Positions 18,459 to 31,559 of a stretch of 64,000 nucleotides of DNA are shown in pieces; the stretch's first letter is position 1; every line of letters starts with the position of its first letter. The stretch comes from Prorocentrum cordatum (lineage: Eukaryota; Sar; Dinophyceae; Prorocentrales; Prorocentraceae). Under the pieces are notes generated by a model, which made no database searches, was not told where the DNA came from, and saw only the letters and a list, made by a program, of their open reading frames with translations. A program made the position numbers and the translations under genes. The stretch covers positions 86,166 to 150,165 of the forward strand of contig CAUYUJ010019109.1 of NCBI GenBank assembly GCA_963575745.1, written 5' to 3'.

Positions 18459-19569
18459 ATGCAGGTCGTTCAACAAATCTTAGCACAAGTGTACAACTGC
18501 CCAACAGTTACACGGGTGGAGGCCAGTGCATTATCACACTGTGGATCTCGCCTGGGTTCTCAAACATCATGACCACAAGCGGTATACTGCGCGTCAATTA
18601 GACGGATGGAGGGCGGCCCATTTTCAAAATGGCAACTCTCGCCTGAAACTCCTCAATATTGAATGACCAGAAACTAAATGACCCCAGCACAGCACCATGA
18701 TAGCAGCAATGGTTGAAGAGGGGTGTCGAGGAGTAAGTAGGCCACTGCAAGTGTGCATTCCTATGTTTTCCTAGGGATTCCTATGAAAAACACAAAGTAT
18801 AGCAGCATACAAGGTCCAAATCATGAAGAGCATTAGCGTATATTGCAGCTGGGAGGCTTGCTGGGATGCATCAGCGCTGCCTCTTCGGGCGCTCCGTGGG
18901 GAGTCTCAAGAACTTTGGACGGGCTTTGGGGGGGGGGGTCGGGGGGGCACGTTGAGAGCCGTATCCACGAAGATGGCCCCTCCGAGGGTCCTGGTGGGGC
19001 GTTCGGGGCGCCCTCTTGGGGCTGCCTTGAGCCAACTTTGGGACCTTCTCGGCGAGCACTCTAGAATTGCTTACGCGCGCGGCCGCGACCAAAAAAATCC
19101 CCACCAGTGCCCGTAGCCCAGGTTGACCTCTGACGCTGCGTGTGCCTTCGCTCGAGGCTGCGACGGAAAAAAAGTATCCCCACCAGCCCATACAGAAGCG
19201 ATGCCCAAGGGAGTTGAGGTGATCAGAAAAGTGGAAGGGGCATGCAGAAGAACAAAGGGCGGGGAAAGCAGTCCGATACCCCAAGAGGGGGAGGATGGTG
19301 GAGGAGAAGGAGGAGGAGAGGAGAAGGTGCACGAGGTGGAATTCCTCAAATCCTGCCCCTCCCCAGACGCCCACCGCACGGACAACAGGGCTCCCAAGGC
19401 GGGCCAGGAGGAGAACCTCGAAAGACGGCGGAAGAAGGGCCCCCGAAAGACCCAGAAGGGCCCCGAGAGACCCCCGAGACTACCTCACGGGAGACCAAGA
19501 CAACCCCAAGACGCCAAACGAGCTCCATGAGAGCTCGAACACAAAAGGCGCCACGCATGACGGCCGTTC
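18459..19569. other. unit spacer: conserved non-coding, no gene seen
   Basis: Conserved across units (33702-34980, 44420-45697, 59577-60848). It holds a small palindrome at 18618-18632 (CCATTTTCAAAATGG), a G-rich stretch near 18930, and a tandem set of GGTGGGG/CCCCACC motifs near 19075-19200. No protein-like frame. Confidence 0.5.
19174..19226 (-). repeat. 60-bp interspersed repeat (REP60), inverted copy
   Basis: Read on the minus strand it begins CTGATCACCTCAACTCCC, continues TTGGGCATCGCTTCTG, and ends GGGCTGGTGGGGATAC. It matches the plus-strand copies at 22852, 23437 and 28463. Confidence 0.65.
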
Positions 19570-19696
19570 TCTTCCTCCTCCTCCTCCTCCTCATCATCAT
19601 CATCATCATCATCACCACCACCATCATCGTCAGCATCATCATCATCATCATCAGCAGCAGCAGTAGCAGCAGTAGCAGCATCATCAGCATCATCAG

Positions 19697-19734
<38 letters not shown>

Positions 19735-20094
19735 GCATCATCATGACCATCAGCACCATCAGCACCATCAGCACCAGCATCAGCATCAGCATCAGCATCA
19801 GCATCCGCATCATCATCAGCAGCAGCAGCATCATGGTCGTAATCCGTATCATCATCGCCACCAGCATCATCAACAAGTCACCATCAGCATAATCCTCATC
19901 ATCACCATCACTATCATCATCGTCAGCATCATCAGTATCATCATCGTCATCAGCATCATCCTTCTCGCCAGCATCAGCAGCGTCCGCATCATCATCAACA
20001 GCATCAGCGTCATCAGCATCATCATCGCCGTCATCATCAGCATCACCAGCATCGTCCCAATCATCGACGTCGCCATCATCAACATCGTCAAAAC

Positions 20095-20162
<68 letters not shown>

Positions 20163-21150
20163 CTACTATCACCAGCATCATCACCAGATTCAGCATCATC
20201 ATACTTAGCATTACAGTTATCAGCATCGTCACCATCATCACCATCACCATGATCAGCATCATCATCATCATCATCATCATCAGCTTCGCCAGCACCATAA
20301 TCACATCACCATCCCCATCACCACCACCATCATCATCAGCATCAGCACCAGCCGCATCATCATCATAATAATCATCAGCATTATCGCCATCATCATCAGC
20401 ATCAGCATCAGCACCATCCTTATCATCATTTGCAGCATCAGCAGCATCAATATCATAAGCATCATCGGCATCATCATCATCAACGTCAGCATCATCAGCA
20501 TCAGCATGATCAGCATGATCAGCATCGTCAAACGCAGCATCAGCATCAGCATCAGCATCCGAATCAGAATCAGCATCACCGTCACCATCAGCATCATCAT
20601 CGCCATCATCTTCTGTATCACCAACATCATCATCATCATCATCATCATCACTTCCACCGCCATCACCGCCATCACCACCATCAGCATCATAATCATCATC
20701 AGCATGATCATCACCATCCTCAACATCATCCACATCGTCAGCATCATAATCATCATCAGCAGGAGCATCATCATCAGCATATCATTTTCATCATAATAAT
20801 CATCGGCAGCATCAGCATCAACATCAACATCACCATCATCAACATCATCATCACCATCATGATCCACATCGTCATCATCAGCTGCAGCAGCATAATCACC
20901 ATCACCGGCACCACCATCGTCACCCTCACCATCACCATCACCACCATTTGCATCAGCATCAACAGTAGCAGCATCATGACCATTACCATTACCGCCATCA
21001 TTCTCATCATCATCAGCAGCAGATGCATCAGCATCACCGTCAAAACCACCACAACCATCACCATAATCATCATTATCATCAGCAGCATCGTCACCATCAT
21101 GATCATCATCACCATCATCAGCATCATCACTAGCAGCAGCATGTTCATCA
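19570..21150. repeat. long CAT/CAG array (alpha-left), unit 1
   Basis: CTC lead-in, then about 1.5 kb of CAT triplets with CAG, CGT and CAC interruptions. The pattern of interruptions is largely the same in the other units, so the array was duplicated as a block and then changed mostly by triplet gains and losses. Confidence 0.95.
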
Positions 21151-21580
21151 CACGTTCATCCTCATCACGGTTCTCGATCGTAACCAAGAATGCGGGGCTG
21201 GCACGTTGGCGAGACTTGCCGCAGGCAGTTTGATAGTAACTACCCTCGAGCTCGTGTGGCCTCCGCCTGAACCGAACACGCAGAGCAGAATACCCGACAC
21301 AGCAACAGAGCCTCGACCAGGGCTCGGGAATCTGAACAGAAACAGCGTGGCTACTAGTTGGTCCAAAAGTAGTGCCAATGAGGAAGCGCTGCGCCTTGAC
21401 TCGAAGACCTGTGCGGAAAGGAAGCAGCCGCACTGAGCCCCACTGACCCACTGGGCGTGAGTGGTTTGGCGAGTGTCCTCTTCCAAGCCCCCTTCTTCCC
21501 TATCAGGGAAGGCTTTATCCCTGCCCACACCCCCTCCCGTGGACCTGGAGGGGGGGGGGGCGGCGAGCGATCAGAGCGTC
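21151..21580 (-). repeat. conserved core alpha, possible SINE-like body
   Basis: Non-repetitive 0.4-kb block. Its left part (about 21160-21400) is related to the beta core at 26880-27110. On the minus strand the block runs straight into the (ATG)n array, so it resembles a retroposon body with a triplet tail. A minus-strand frame gives RFRRRPHELEGSYY and FWVAIENRDEDE-like peptides in both cores, but beta has indels that break it. Confidence 0.5.
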
Positions 21581-22118
21581 CAGGATGGCCCAAGATGGCC
21601 CCAAGAGGGCCTCAAAGAGCAGAAGACGACCTCCAAGATGGCTCAAGATAGCTCAAGATGGCTTCCCACATGCTCCAAGAGACCCCAAGACCGCCACAAG
21701 ACGGCTCCAAGTGGCCTCGGAGCCCCCCAACCTCCCAAGAGGTCAAGAGAGCCCCACGAGAAGTCCAAGAGGGTCCCAGGACGGCACTAAGAACCCCAAA
21801 AGCGATCTCAGAGGGGTCCAAGAGGCGATTCTGAGGAGCTGCAGTTGATCGAACTCGTCCAAGATGGCCCCAAGATGCCATCCAAGGCTCCCACGAGTGC
21901 CTCAAGACGGCTCCAAGAGGCGCCCAGGAGGCCCCCAGGAGGCCCCCAGGAGGCCCCCAATAGGTCCCCAAAAGACCCCCAAGAGGCCCCAACAGGCGTG
22001 TCCGAGGTACCCAAGACGCTTCAAGACCGTCAAGGGGCCCCCAACACGTCCCAAGAGTACTCCATGAAGCTCTCAAGAGACACCCGAAGAGACACCGGGA
22101 AGTATCCAAGAGGCCTAT
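21581..22118. repeat. CCAAGATGGC-type minisatellite, alpha, unit 1
   Basis: Degenerate CCAAGATGGCYC repeats, including four tandem AGGAGGCCCCC units near 21925-21960. Counterparts are at about 36945-37505, 47675-48215 and 62833-63365. Confidence 0.8.
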
Positions 22119-22197
22119 GGCTTGTCTGCTCGCCTTCCTCCTCCAACTGCCCTTCCTCATCCTCATCACCCCCCTCATTCTCATCAAGGCAAGCAAC

Positions 22198-22199
22198 GG

Positions 22200-22246
<47 letters not shown>

Positions 22247-22292
22247 GCATCATCATCATCATCATCAAAATCATCATCATCATCAGCAGCGC

Positions 22293-22385
<93 letters not shown>

Positions 22386-22800
22386 TATCATTATCATCAT
22401 CAGCATCAGCATCAGCATCATCATCAGCAGCAGTATCTTAATCATGAGCATCAGCATCATCATGACCATCACCACTCATCATCAGCAACCTCATCATCAT
22501 CATCATCACCATCAGCATCAGCACCATCAACATCACCATCATGTCCATCGCCGTCGTCATCAGCAGCACAAGCATCATCATCATAATCAAAATCAGCATC
22601 ACAATCATCATAATCATCATCATCATCATCATCATCATCACCATCATCATCATCACCACCATCATCATCATCATCATTATCATCATCATCATCATCAGCA
22701 TCATCATCATCCGCATATCCCTCCTCCTCCTCCCTCCTCCCTCCTGTCTCCTCCCTCCTCCCCCTTCCCTCCTCCTCCTCCTCCTCCGATTCCTCTTCCA
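22198..22800. repeat. CAT array (alpha-right) and CTC tract, unit 1
   Basis: Contains a nearly pure CAT run at about 22300-22390, interrupted CAT/CAG sequence, then a CTC/CCT tract. The length of the pure run differs between units. Confidence 0.95.
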
Positions 22801-22851
22801 TCCTCCCCCTTGTTGGGACATGACACCTTCTCCCCCTGTTGGGACATGCTC

Positions 22852-22915
22852 TTCCACATCCCTGGTCAGGGCAATTTCCCTGGGCATCATTTCTGGATGG
22901 GCTGGTGGGGTTACG
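22852..22915 (+). repeat. REP60 copy, unit 1
   Basis: TTCCACATCCCTGGTCAGGG, then CTGGGCATCATTTCTGGATG and GGCTGGTGGGGTTACG. Followed by a GCTTCGCG/CGCGAAGC stem at 22920-22939 and a second GGGGTTACGTTTTG block near 23035. Confidence 0.7.
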
Positions 22916-23159
22916 TTTTGCTTCGCGGACTCGCGAAGCAGGTCGAAAGCTGGGCAGAGCTAGGGCGGGCCGCGCCGAAACAAAGAACAAACCAGAAACA
23001 GAAAGGAGCAGTGCCCCGCTCAGAAGCGGAAGCGTGGGGTTACGTTTTGGTACGCGGGCGCGCGAAGCGGGTCGAACGCCGTGCCAGCAGGGGCAGGCCG
23101 TGCCACAAGAAACGTGGGGTTACGCGAAGAGTGTAGAATCAAGAACGTATATACACTCA

Positions 23160-23206
23160 TGCGCGAACGGCTGACATGGACAGATCGCCAACCGCAGACA
23201 GGAAGA

Positions 23207-23237
<31 letters not shown>

Positions 23238-23670
23238 AGAACCACCAGTGAAAGCAGCATCAGCAGCATGATCAGCATGATCAGCAACAGCTTCCTCTCT
23301 CCTCTCTCCTCCCTCCTCCCTCCTCCCCCTCCCCTCCTCCTCCTCCTCCTCCTCCTCCTCCTCCTCCGATTTCTCCTCCATCCTCCCCCGACTTGGACCT
23401 AACGCCTCCTCCAGCCTTATATTTCACTGAATGCTATTCCACATCCCTGATCTGGGGAACTCACTTGGGCATCGTTTCTGGATGAGCTGGTGGGGTTACG
23501 CGAAGCGTCTCCAATCAAAAATGTATGTACACCAATGCGCGGAGGAGCTCGAAGCGGCTGACATGGACAGATCGCCGACATGAGCACGATTCAGCCTAGC
23601 AGCTCCTGAACCGCAGACAGGAGAAGCAGCAGTAGAGAACCACCAGTGAAAGCACTGAAGCATGGTCAAG
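23160..23670. repeat. local direct duplication downstream of gene A1
   Basis: About 100 bp (GCTGACATGGACAGATCGCC ... GAGAACCACCAGTGAAAGCA) occurs at about 23163-23260 and again at about 23547-23655. An (AGC)n tract at 23208-23235 lies in the first copy, and a REP60 copy (23437-23500) lies between them. Confidence 0.65.
23437..23500 (+). repeat. REP60 copy, unit 1
   Basis: TTCCACATCCCTGATCTGGG, then CTTGGGCATCGTTTCTGGAT and GAGCTGGTGGGGTTACG. Confidence 0.7.
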
Positions 23671-23729
23671 CGAGGCTTACCTCTGCGACCGAGAGCACTG
23701 AAGGGGCTGTTTGGCCCCCCTCTGCACTG

Positions 23730-25034
23730 TCACAGGGCCAAGCGATTGGCACATGCCTCTGGAGGGGTGACTACGCCCGTGTGGTCGTCTTCACCCAACA
23801 GACCTCCCACGGCAAATCCTGCTCGCCCTAAATGCTTCACGTACACGTTCAAGTACGACAGACCACTGCCCGTGCGCCCATGAACGACTTTGAGCACGAC
23901 CTTACCGAAAGCAACCCATTCAGGAGTCGCGACGTCGCCACCTTGCGACACGCTGAAATGATACCCTCCAGCTTGTTTCGCCTCCGCCCACGACCCCGTC
24001 ACGTTCAGCTCCTGAAAGTACATATCCGCGCACTGTCCGCCCAACTGGCGCGCGTCGGCCTGCACGCGAAGCAGGGCACGTTCAGCGCCCGCTCCACGGG
24101 GGATGTTGATCAGAACATGCTTGCCCGGCTTCATCAAGTCGAAGCGCTCACCGTGAACGTTCCGCAGGTGGGGATCGCCAACGGCAGCCGCGCCCCCCGC
24201 TCCGCCCGCTGCCGCCCCCGACACCTGCGCCGACAGCGTCGAGCCCTGGCAGGGGAAAGTGGACAGAGCAGCAGACACGTAGATGGCGTAGCTGCCCCAG
24301 CAGCCAAAGTCCGTGCTCCCCCACGCACTTCCGTGGTCGCTGCCAAGCACCTGGCAGGAAGTGCCGTGGCAGTCCCCCATGATTTTGGCAGCGTCGTGCC
24401 ACCAGCTGCCACTCCCTCCACCAGCTTGAGTGTTAGCACCGAACTCGTTGCCCAGACCGTGGAGGTCGTCGTTGTTCTCCCCGGTTCCCGGAAGAGAGTA
24501 CGGGGTCTTGTAGCCACCAGGAACAGCAACCCGAGCTCCATTGTTCGAATACCACCAGTTGAACACCAAGCCACCATCGGCGCCAAAGATCGGGTCCCCC
24601 GGCGTGCCATCCCCACTGAAAGATGCCGGCATGTCCGATGCGATGTGGGTGTCGCTGGCGCTGCCATCCCCCGTGGCATAGATCCTCCCAGGGTTGTGGT
24701 CAGAAAAATAGTCATACATCGATTTGGTGCTGCTCGTAAGCTCCCACGTCTTCGACATCTCGCATGCACCGCCGGCGTGCCGAGCGATGGTGACGTACTT
24801 CACCGGAGCAGTCCCCACTGTGCCGTCGACGAAGTCGTTCGTAAGACTTGTGGCGGCGCTCCCAGCACTGCCGTACCACGCGGATGCCCCGTACCCCATA
24901 TTCCCACCATCGCAGGGGTTGATGTTTGCATACAGCATCCAGGGGTTAGAGGAATTGCTGGCTGCAAGCAGCTGGACTGCGACTGCAGTCGGCATCCATA
25001 GAAACGCCAAGCGCACGAAGACGACAGACGCCAT
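23730..25034 (-). CDS. secreted protein with vWD-like domain, copy A1 (434 aa)
   Basis: Intact single-exon gene. The ATG at 25034 begins MASVVFVRLAFLWMPTAVAV. A TTG two codons upstream extends the frame but is not a likely start. Residues 1 to about 23 form a signal peptide. Residues 31-253 are a Trp/Gly/Asn-rich globular domain (PWMLYANINP near 31-40, FNWWYSNNGA near 158-167, GCWGSYAIYVS at 244-254) that may be fibrinogen- or intelectin-like. After an Ala/Gly linker (about 271-285), a von Willebrand factor D-like domain starts at GDPHL (286-290) and continues HGERFDLMKPGKHVLINIPR to about 422. There are eight cysteines (41, 91, 222, 227, 245, 262, 335, 428), an even number that would suit disulfides. 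Private changes are Ala137 and Gly389. The role is probably extracellular, but the exact function is unknown. Confidence 0.85.
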   Translation of the reverse strand: MASVVFVRLAFLWMPTAVAVQLLAASNSSNPWMLYANINPCDGGNMGYGASAWYGSAGSAATSLTNDFVDGTVGTAPVKYVTIARHAGGACEMSKTWELTSSTKSMYDYFSDHNPGRIYATGDGSASDTHIASDMPASFSGDGTPGDPIFGADGGLVFNWWYSNNGARVAVPGGYKTPYSLPGTGENNDDLHGLGNEFGANTQAGGGSGSWWHDAAKIMGDCHGTSCQVLGSDHGSAWGSTDFGCWGSYAIYVSAALSTFPCQGSTLSAQVSGAAAGGAGGAAAVGDPHLRNVHGERFDLMKPGKHVLINIPRGAGAERALLRVQADARQLGGQCADMYFQELNVTGSWAEAKQAGGYHFSVSQGGDVATPEWVAFGKVVLKVVHGRTGSGLSYLNVYVKHLGRAGFAVGGLLGEDDHTGVVTPPEACANRLAL

Positions 25035-25405
25035 CGTCAACCTTCAAGTATGCGAAGTGAGGTGTGGTGTTCGAGAGAGGTACGTAGTCCGGAAGGTTCC
25101 CGAGGAGCCTTTCAAGCCTCCCGCGTCTGAGACGGGGGATCGATGGCCCAATCCCACCAGCCTTGCAGGACGTGAGAGGTCTAACGAGCTCGTTCTGGGA
25201 TCCCCCCCTTCTTCCCCTTCGGGAGGGGGCCCCCTTCCCCCTGCCCCTCCCCCTGGGTCTGGAACCCTCTCCCGGCGAGGTACCAGATGAGCCTTCCTGG
25301 CCCCAGATGGCCCCCCCCAAGAGCGCCCAAGAACGCCACAGGAGCGCCCCAAGAGGCAAATGTTCGGGTCCAGACGGGGTGGGACGTACTTGAGTACCCA
25401 CTTGG
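25035..25405 (-). promoter_or_regulatory. conserved 5' flank of gene A1
   Basis: This flank is shared by all five gene copies (30054-30440, 40779-41160, 50976-51365, 55944-56315) and ends where A and B flanks diverge. It contains the palindrome AACGAGCTCGTT (25188-25199) and a G/C-rich tract. An AG 8 nt before the ATG (CTTGAAG, then GTTGACG, then ATG) could be a spliced-leader acceptor. No TATA box is seen. A1 lacks about 20 bp present in the other four flanks (CCCCCAGATTGCGCG region). Confidence 0.4.
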
Positions 25406-25407
25406 CC

Positions 25408-26880
<1,473 letters not shown>

Positions 26881-27410
26881 CGGTTCTCAATCGCAAACCA
26901 GAATGTGGGGCTGGAAAGTTGGCGAGACTTGCCACAGCCAGCTGGATAGTAACTACCCTCCAGCTCGTGTGGCCTCCGCCTGAACCGAACACCCAGCAAA
27001 GAGCAGAATACCCGACACAGCAGCAGAGCATCGACAAGGGCTCGAGAACCTGAACAGAAACAGCGTGGCTACGAGTTGGTGCAAAAGCAGTGCCAGTGAA
27101 AACGCCCAGTATTCCCATCCCCCCGCCTCGTCTGTCTCATCCCCGTCCCAGGCGGCTCTCCCCCCACGCAAGGCCTCGTGGACTCACACGATAGTCTGGC
27201 AAAAGCTTAAACTTCCTATCAACGACGCGGGCGCCTTGAAACGAAGGCCGGTGCGGGCGGGAAGCATCCGCACTGAGTCCCACTAACCCACTGGGCGTGA
27301 GTGGTTTAGTGAGTGTCCTCTCCAAACCCCCCTTCTTCCCTACCGGGAAAGGTAACATCCCTGCTCATACCCCCTCCCCTGAACATGGCCATGGGGCGGG
27401 GGGCGGCGAG
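26881..27410 (-). repeat. conserved core beta
   Basis: Diverged paralogue of core alpha, with an extra ~120-bp insert (about 27100-27240). It is next to a CAT array on its left, as alpha is. The unit 3 counterpart is 52801-53330 and almost identical. Confidence 0.55.
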
Positions 27411-27419
27411 CGATCAGAG

Positions 27420-28100
27420 CGTCCAGGATGACCCATGATGGTTCCATGAGGGCCGCAAAGAGCCGAAGATGACCTCCAAGATGGCTCGAGATAGCTCAAG
27501 ATGGCTTCCCACATGCTCCAAGCGGCCCAAAACCGACGGCTCCAAGCCCCGAAGCCTCCCAGGGACCTCCCAAGAGGCCAAAGACCTTCAATAAACTACT
27601 AAGGACAACTATGTGTGGTGCCGTCTCGCCTTTTCGCATTCGACGGCCCTCGGGGGCCTCAAGGTGGCTCCACTTGGTCCAAGAAGCCACAAGAGAGCCC
27701 CAACAGGAGCCCAAGAGGGTCCCAGGACGTCCCCAAGAGCCCCAAGAGCGCTCAGAGGGGTCCAAGAGACGATTCTTAGGACCCGCAGAGGGAGGGAGGG
27801 GTGATGAAGTCCCCCCCCAATATTTGACCGAACTCGTCGAAGATCGCCCCAAGATGCCCCCCAAGGCTCCCAAGATTGCCCCAAGACGGCCCCAAGAGGC
27901 GCCCAGGAGGCCCAAAAGAGGCCCCCCAAAGGCCCCCAAGAGCTACCAAGAGACCGCCAAGAGGCCCCAAGAGGCTTCGCCGTGGTACCCAAGACGCTGC
28001 AAGCCCGTCAAGAGGCCCCCAGGACGCCCCAGGAGCACTCCAAGAAGCTCTCAAGAGACATCCGAAGAGACTCCGAGAAGCATCCAAGAAGCATCTGGCT
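27420..28100. repeat. CCAAGA-type minisatellite, beta, unit 1
   Basis: Same family as the alpha minisatellite but clearly diverged from it. The counterpart in unit 3 is 53340-54020. In unit 2 only the last ~100 bp remain (about 38698-38800). Confidence 0.8.
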
Positions 28101-28149
28101 ATTATGTGTGCCCTCCTCCTCCAACTGCTCGTCCTGATCCTCCGCATCC

Positions 28150-28174
28150 TCCTCATCCTCAACATCAGAATCAT

Positions 28175-28212
<38 letters not shown>

Positions 28213-28400
28213 GCAGCAACATCATCATCATCAGCAGCGTCAACGGCATCAGCATCAGCATCATCAGCATCATCACCAGCATCATCATCAGCATCATCAT
28301 CAGCATGATCAGCATGATCAACAGCAGCAGACTGTTCCTCCTCTTCCTCTCTCCTCCCTCCTCCCTCCTCCCCTCCCCTCCTCCTCCTCCTCCGATGTCT
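28150..28400. repeat. CAT/CAG array (beta-right) and CTC tract, unit 1
   Basis: Short array with several CATGATCAG units, then CTC/CCT. Counterparts are at 38860-39125 and 54080-54285. Confidence 0.9.
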
Positions 28401-28462
28401 CCTCCATCCTCCCCCGATTGGGACATAACGCCTTCTCCAGCCTTTTATTCCACTGAATGCTA

Positions 28463-28526
28463 TTCCACATCCCTGATCAGGGGAACTCCCCTGGGCATCG
28501 TTTCTGGATGAGCTGGTGGGGTTACG
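28463..28526 (+). repeat. REP60 copy, unit 1, beta
   Basis: Contains the short stem CAGGGGA-AC-TCCCCTG, followed by GGCATCGTTTCTGGATGAGC and TGGTGGGGTTACG. Counterparts are at 39190-39250 and 54353-54416. A more diverged copy is at 30841-30896. Confidence 0.7.
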
Positions 28527-28681
28527 CGAAGCGTCTCGAACCAATAATGTATGTACACCAATGCGCGGAGGAGCTCGAAGCGGCTGACATGGACAGATCG
28601 CCGACCGCAGACAGGAAGAGGAGCAGCAGCAGACAGGAGAAGCAGCAGCAGAGAACCACCAGTGAAAGCACTGAAGCATGG

Positions 28682-30053
28682 TCAAGCGAGGCTTGCCTCT
28701 GCGACTGAGAGCACTGAGGGAGCTGTTTGGCCCCCCTCCGTACTGTCAACCAGGGCCAAGCGGTTGGCACATGCCTCTGGAGGGGTGACTACGCCCGTGT
28801 GGTCGTCTTCACCCAGCAGACCTCCCACGGCAAATCCTGCTCGCCCTAAATGCTTCACGTACACGTTCAAGTACGACAGACCACTGTCCGTGCGCCCATG
28901 AACGACTTTGAGCACGACCTTACCGAAAGCAACCCATTCTGGAGTCGCGACGTCGCCACCTTGCGACACGCTGAAATGATAACCTCCAGCTTGTTTCGCC
29001 TCCGCCCACGACCCCGTCACGTTCAGCTCCTGAAAGTACATATCCGCGCACTGTCCGCCCAACTGGCGCGCGTCGGCCTGCACGCGAAGCAAGGGCACGT
29101 TCAGCGCCCGCTCCACGGGGGATGTTGATCAGAACATGCTTGCCCGGCTTCATCAAGTCGAAGCGCTCACCGTGAACGTTCCGCAGGTGGGGATCGCCAA
29201 CGGCAGCCGCGCCCCCCGCTCCGCCCGCTGCCGCCCCCGACACCTGCGCCGACAGCGTCGAGCCCTGGCAGGGGAAAGTGGACAGAGCAGCAGACACGTA
29301 GATGGCGTAGCTGCCCCAGCAGCCAAAGTCCGTGCTCCCCCACGCACTTCCGTGGTCGCTGCCAAGCACCTGGCAGGAAGTGCCGTGGCAGTCCCCCATG
29401 ATTTTGGCAGCGTCGTGCCACCAGCTGCCACTCCCTCCACCAGCTTGAGTGTTAGCACCGAACTCGTTGCCCAGACCGTGGAGGTCGTCGTTGTTCTCCC
29501 CGGTTCCCGGAAGAGAGTACGGGGTCTTGTAGCCACCAGGAACAGCAACCCGAGCTCCATTGTTCGAATACCACCAGTTGAACACCAAGCCACCATCGGC
29601 GCCAAAGATCGGGTCCCCCGGCGTGCCATCCCCACTGAAAGATGACGGCATGTCCGATGCGATGTGGGTGTCGCTGGCGCTGCCATCCCCCGTGGCATAG
29701 ATCCTCCCAGGGTTGTGGTCAGAAAAATAGTCATGCATCGATTTGGTGCTGCTCGTAAGCTCCCACGTCTTCGACATCTCGCATGCACCGCCGGCGTGCC
29801 GAGCGATGGTGACGTACTTCACCGGAGCAGTCCCCACTGTGCCGTCGACGAAGTCGTTCGTAAGACTTGTGGCGGCGCTCCCAGCACTGCCGTACCACGC
29901 GGATGCCCCGTACCCCATATTCCCACCATCGCAGGGGTTGATGTTTGCATACAGCATCCAGGGGTTAGAGGAATTGCTGGCTGCAAGCAGCTGGACTGCG
30001 ACTGCAGTCGGCATCCATAGAAACGCCAAGCGCACGAAGACGACAGACGCCAT
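28682..30053 (-). pseudogene. vWD-like secreted protein, copy B1, single-base frameshift
   Basis: Same gene as A1 with the B-type 3' end. Relative to B2 and B3 there is one extra G in the run at 29093-29095. The ATG at 30053 therefore yields a normal protein only to about residue 320, at the start of the vWD-like domain, and then reads out of frame to a stop near 28920. The remaining sequence to the B-type stop at 28682 is otherwise intact. The extra base is in a homopolymer, so a sequencing or assembly error is as likely as a real mutation. His107 replaces Tyr (as in B3). Confidence 0.75.
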
Positions 30054-31395
30054 CGTCAACCTTCAAGTACGCGCAGTGAGGTGTGGTGTTCGAGAGAGGT
30101 ACGTAGTCCGGAAGGTTCCCGAGGAGCCTTTCAAGCCGACGTGGATACGGCCCCCAGATTGCGCGTTTGAGACGGGGGATCGATGGCCCAATCCCACCAG
30201 CCTTGCAGGACGTGAGAGGTCTAACGAGCTCGTTCTGGTACCCCCCCCTTCTTCCCCTTCGGGAGGGGGCCCCCTTCCCCCTGCCCCTCCCCCTGGGTCT
30301 GGAACCCTCTCCCGGCGAGGTACCAGATGGGCCTTCCTGGCCCCAGATGGCCCCCCCCAAGAGCGCCCAAGAACGCCACAGGAGCGCCCCAAGAGGCAAA
30401 TGTTCGGGTCCAGACGGGGTAGGACGTACTTCAGTACCCCTCTGGCCCAATGGCTTAAAAGATGGCCCGCCAGGAGGGCCCCCATATTCTCCAATAGGGC
30501 CTCAAGAGAGCCGCAAGTGAGCCCCGAGAAGGCCCCGAGAGAGCCGCAAGAAGGCCCGATGGCCCCCCAAAGCCTCCAAGCCGCTCCCAGAGCACGCACG
30601 CACGGCGAGCAACGACAGGCAACCAGCATACCAATGCGGCCCCGGGCGCGCGCGACGCAATACGGGCACCGCAGGTGACGACAAGCAACCCGCTCAACCG
30701 GTACGACCACGAGGAGCCGCGAACGCGGACGCGGATCACAGCTGGACCGCGTGCTGCCACACATTTTGTCTGCCTGCGGCGAGGCAGACCCGCTGCACCA
30801 GCGGTCGGGCTAAACGGGGCTGCCGATGAGCGTGCTGCCACACATCCATGGCCATGGCAACTCGCCTTGTGCCTACTTTTGGATGGGGGTGAGTCGCGAA
30901 ACGATAAGGATTCCACGGGTTCCTTGCCCCTCCCCTGCGCCCCGAATGTGCCCAAAGTGCCAACGACCGCCCCAAGTCGAAGGGGTCTTGGGAGCCCTCC
31001 CCAAAAAATACGGCCCTCAAGAACTCCATGATGGTCCCCAAGAGGCCCCCTGAGAGGGCCCCCAAAGAGGCACCCAGAGAGCAACACGACTCCCGAGACG
31101 ACGTGGAGAGGCAAGAATCGCTGATTGCCCACAGGTGGTGAAAGATGTTCGCATACTCGCCCTGTGCTGGCGGCTTCTGACAGCACAAGACGGCCCAAGC
31201 GCCCCCCCCAGACACGCTCAAGAGGCCCCAGGAAAAGTCCAACAGGGCGGTCTTGGGCCAATCAGTGCGCCAATCAGTCCAAGAGGGCGGTCCTGGGCCG
31301 AGCCGTCCGAAGACGTTCGGAAGGTGGTGGACCCCCCACGGCGCGGAGAGACCCGTGGGCGGGAGTTCGTGGCCGGTGCCCCCGTGGGATGAGTA
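30054..31395. other. spacer upstream of gene B1, no gene seen
   Basis: The first 0.38 kb is the conserved 5' flank of the gene. Beyond 30440 the B flank is unlike the A flank. CCAAGA-type minisatellite occurs at about 30355-30600 and 31020-31290, and a divergent REP60 copy at 30841-30896. Counterparts are at 40779-42117 and 55944-57276. Confidence 0.5.
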
Positions 31396-31480
31396 GTGTA
31401 TATATGTACATACATATGCATATACACATACACATACACACACAAATACATATGCATAGACATAGACATAGACATATTCC
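31396..31480. repeat. ATAC/ATAG-rich tract, unit 1
   Basis: AT-rich tract of CATATACACA and CATAGA repeats, the only strongly AT-rich block of the unit. Counterparts are at 42118-42200 and 57277-57358. Confidence 0.85.
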
Positions 31481-31559
31481 TATTCATGTATTTGTAGAAG
31501 GCCGGGGAACCTGGAAAGAGCGCCCCCCCAAATAATGAGTTTCGAATCCTCGGACCTGT

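Noticed and set aside
19022-19045. Second possible spliced-leader relic (minus strand, GTTGGCTCAAGG)
   Set aside because: Only the last 10 leader bases match, and the preceding bases do not fit. The same holds for its copies in the other units.
21636-21662. CCAAGATGGCTCAAG as a leader-like word
   Set aside because: It is a variant of the local CCAAGATGGC minisatellite and matches the leader at only 12 of 15 bases.
24134-24769. Second minus-strand frame (211 aa) inside the gene, present in all five copies
   Set aside because: It is an out-of-frame reading of the same gene. In copy B2 the frameshift fuses it to the real N-terminus.
23832-25001. Open frames on the plus strand opposite the array genes (389 aa here, similar in other copies)
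   Set aside because: They are antisense shadows of the minus-strand gene: Arg/His/Pro/Ala-rich, with no signal peptide or domain, and conserved only because the sense gene is.
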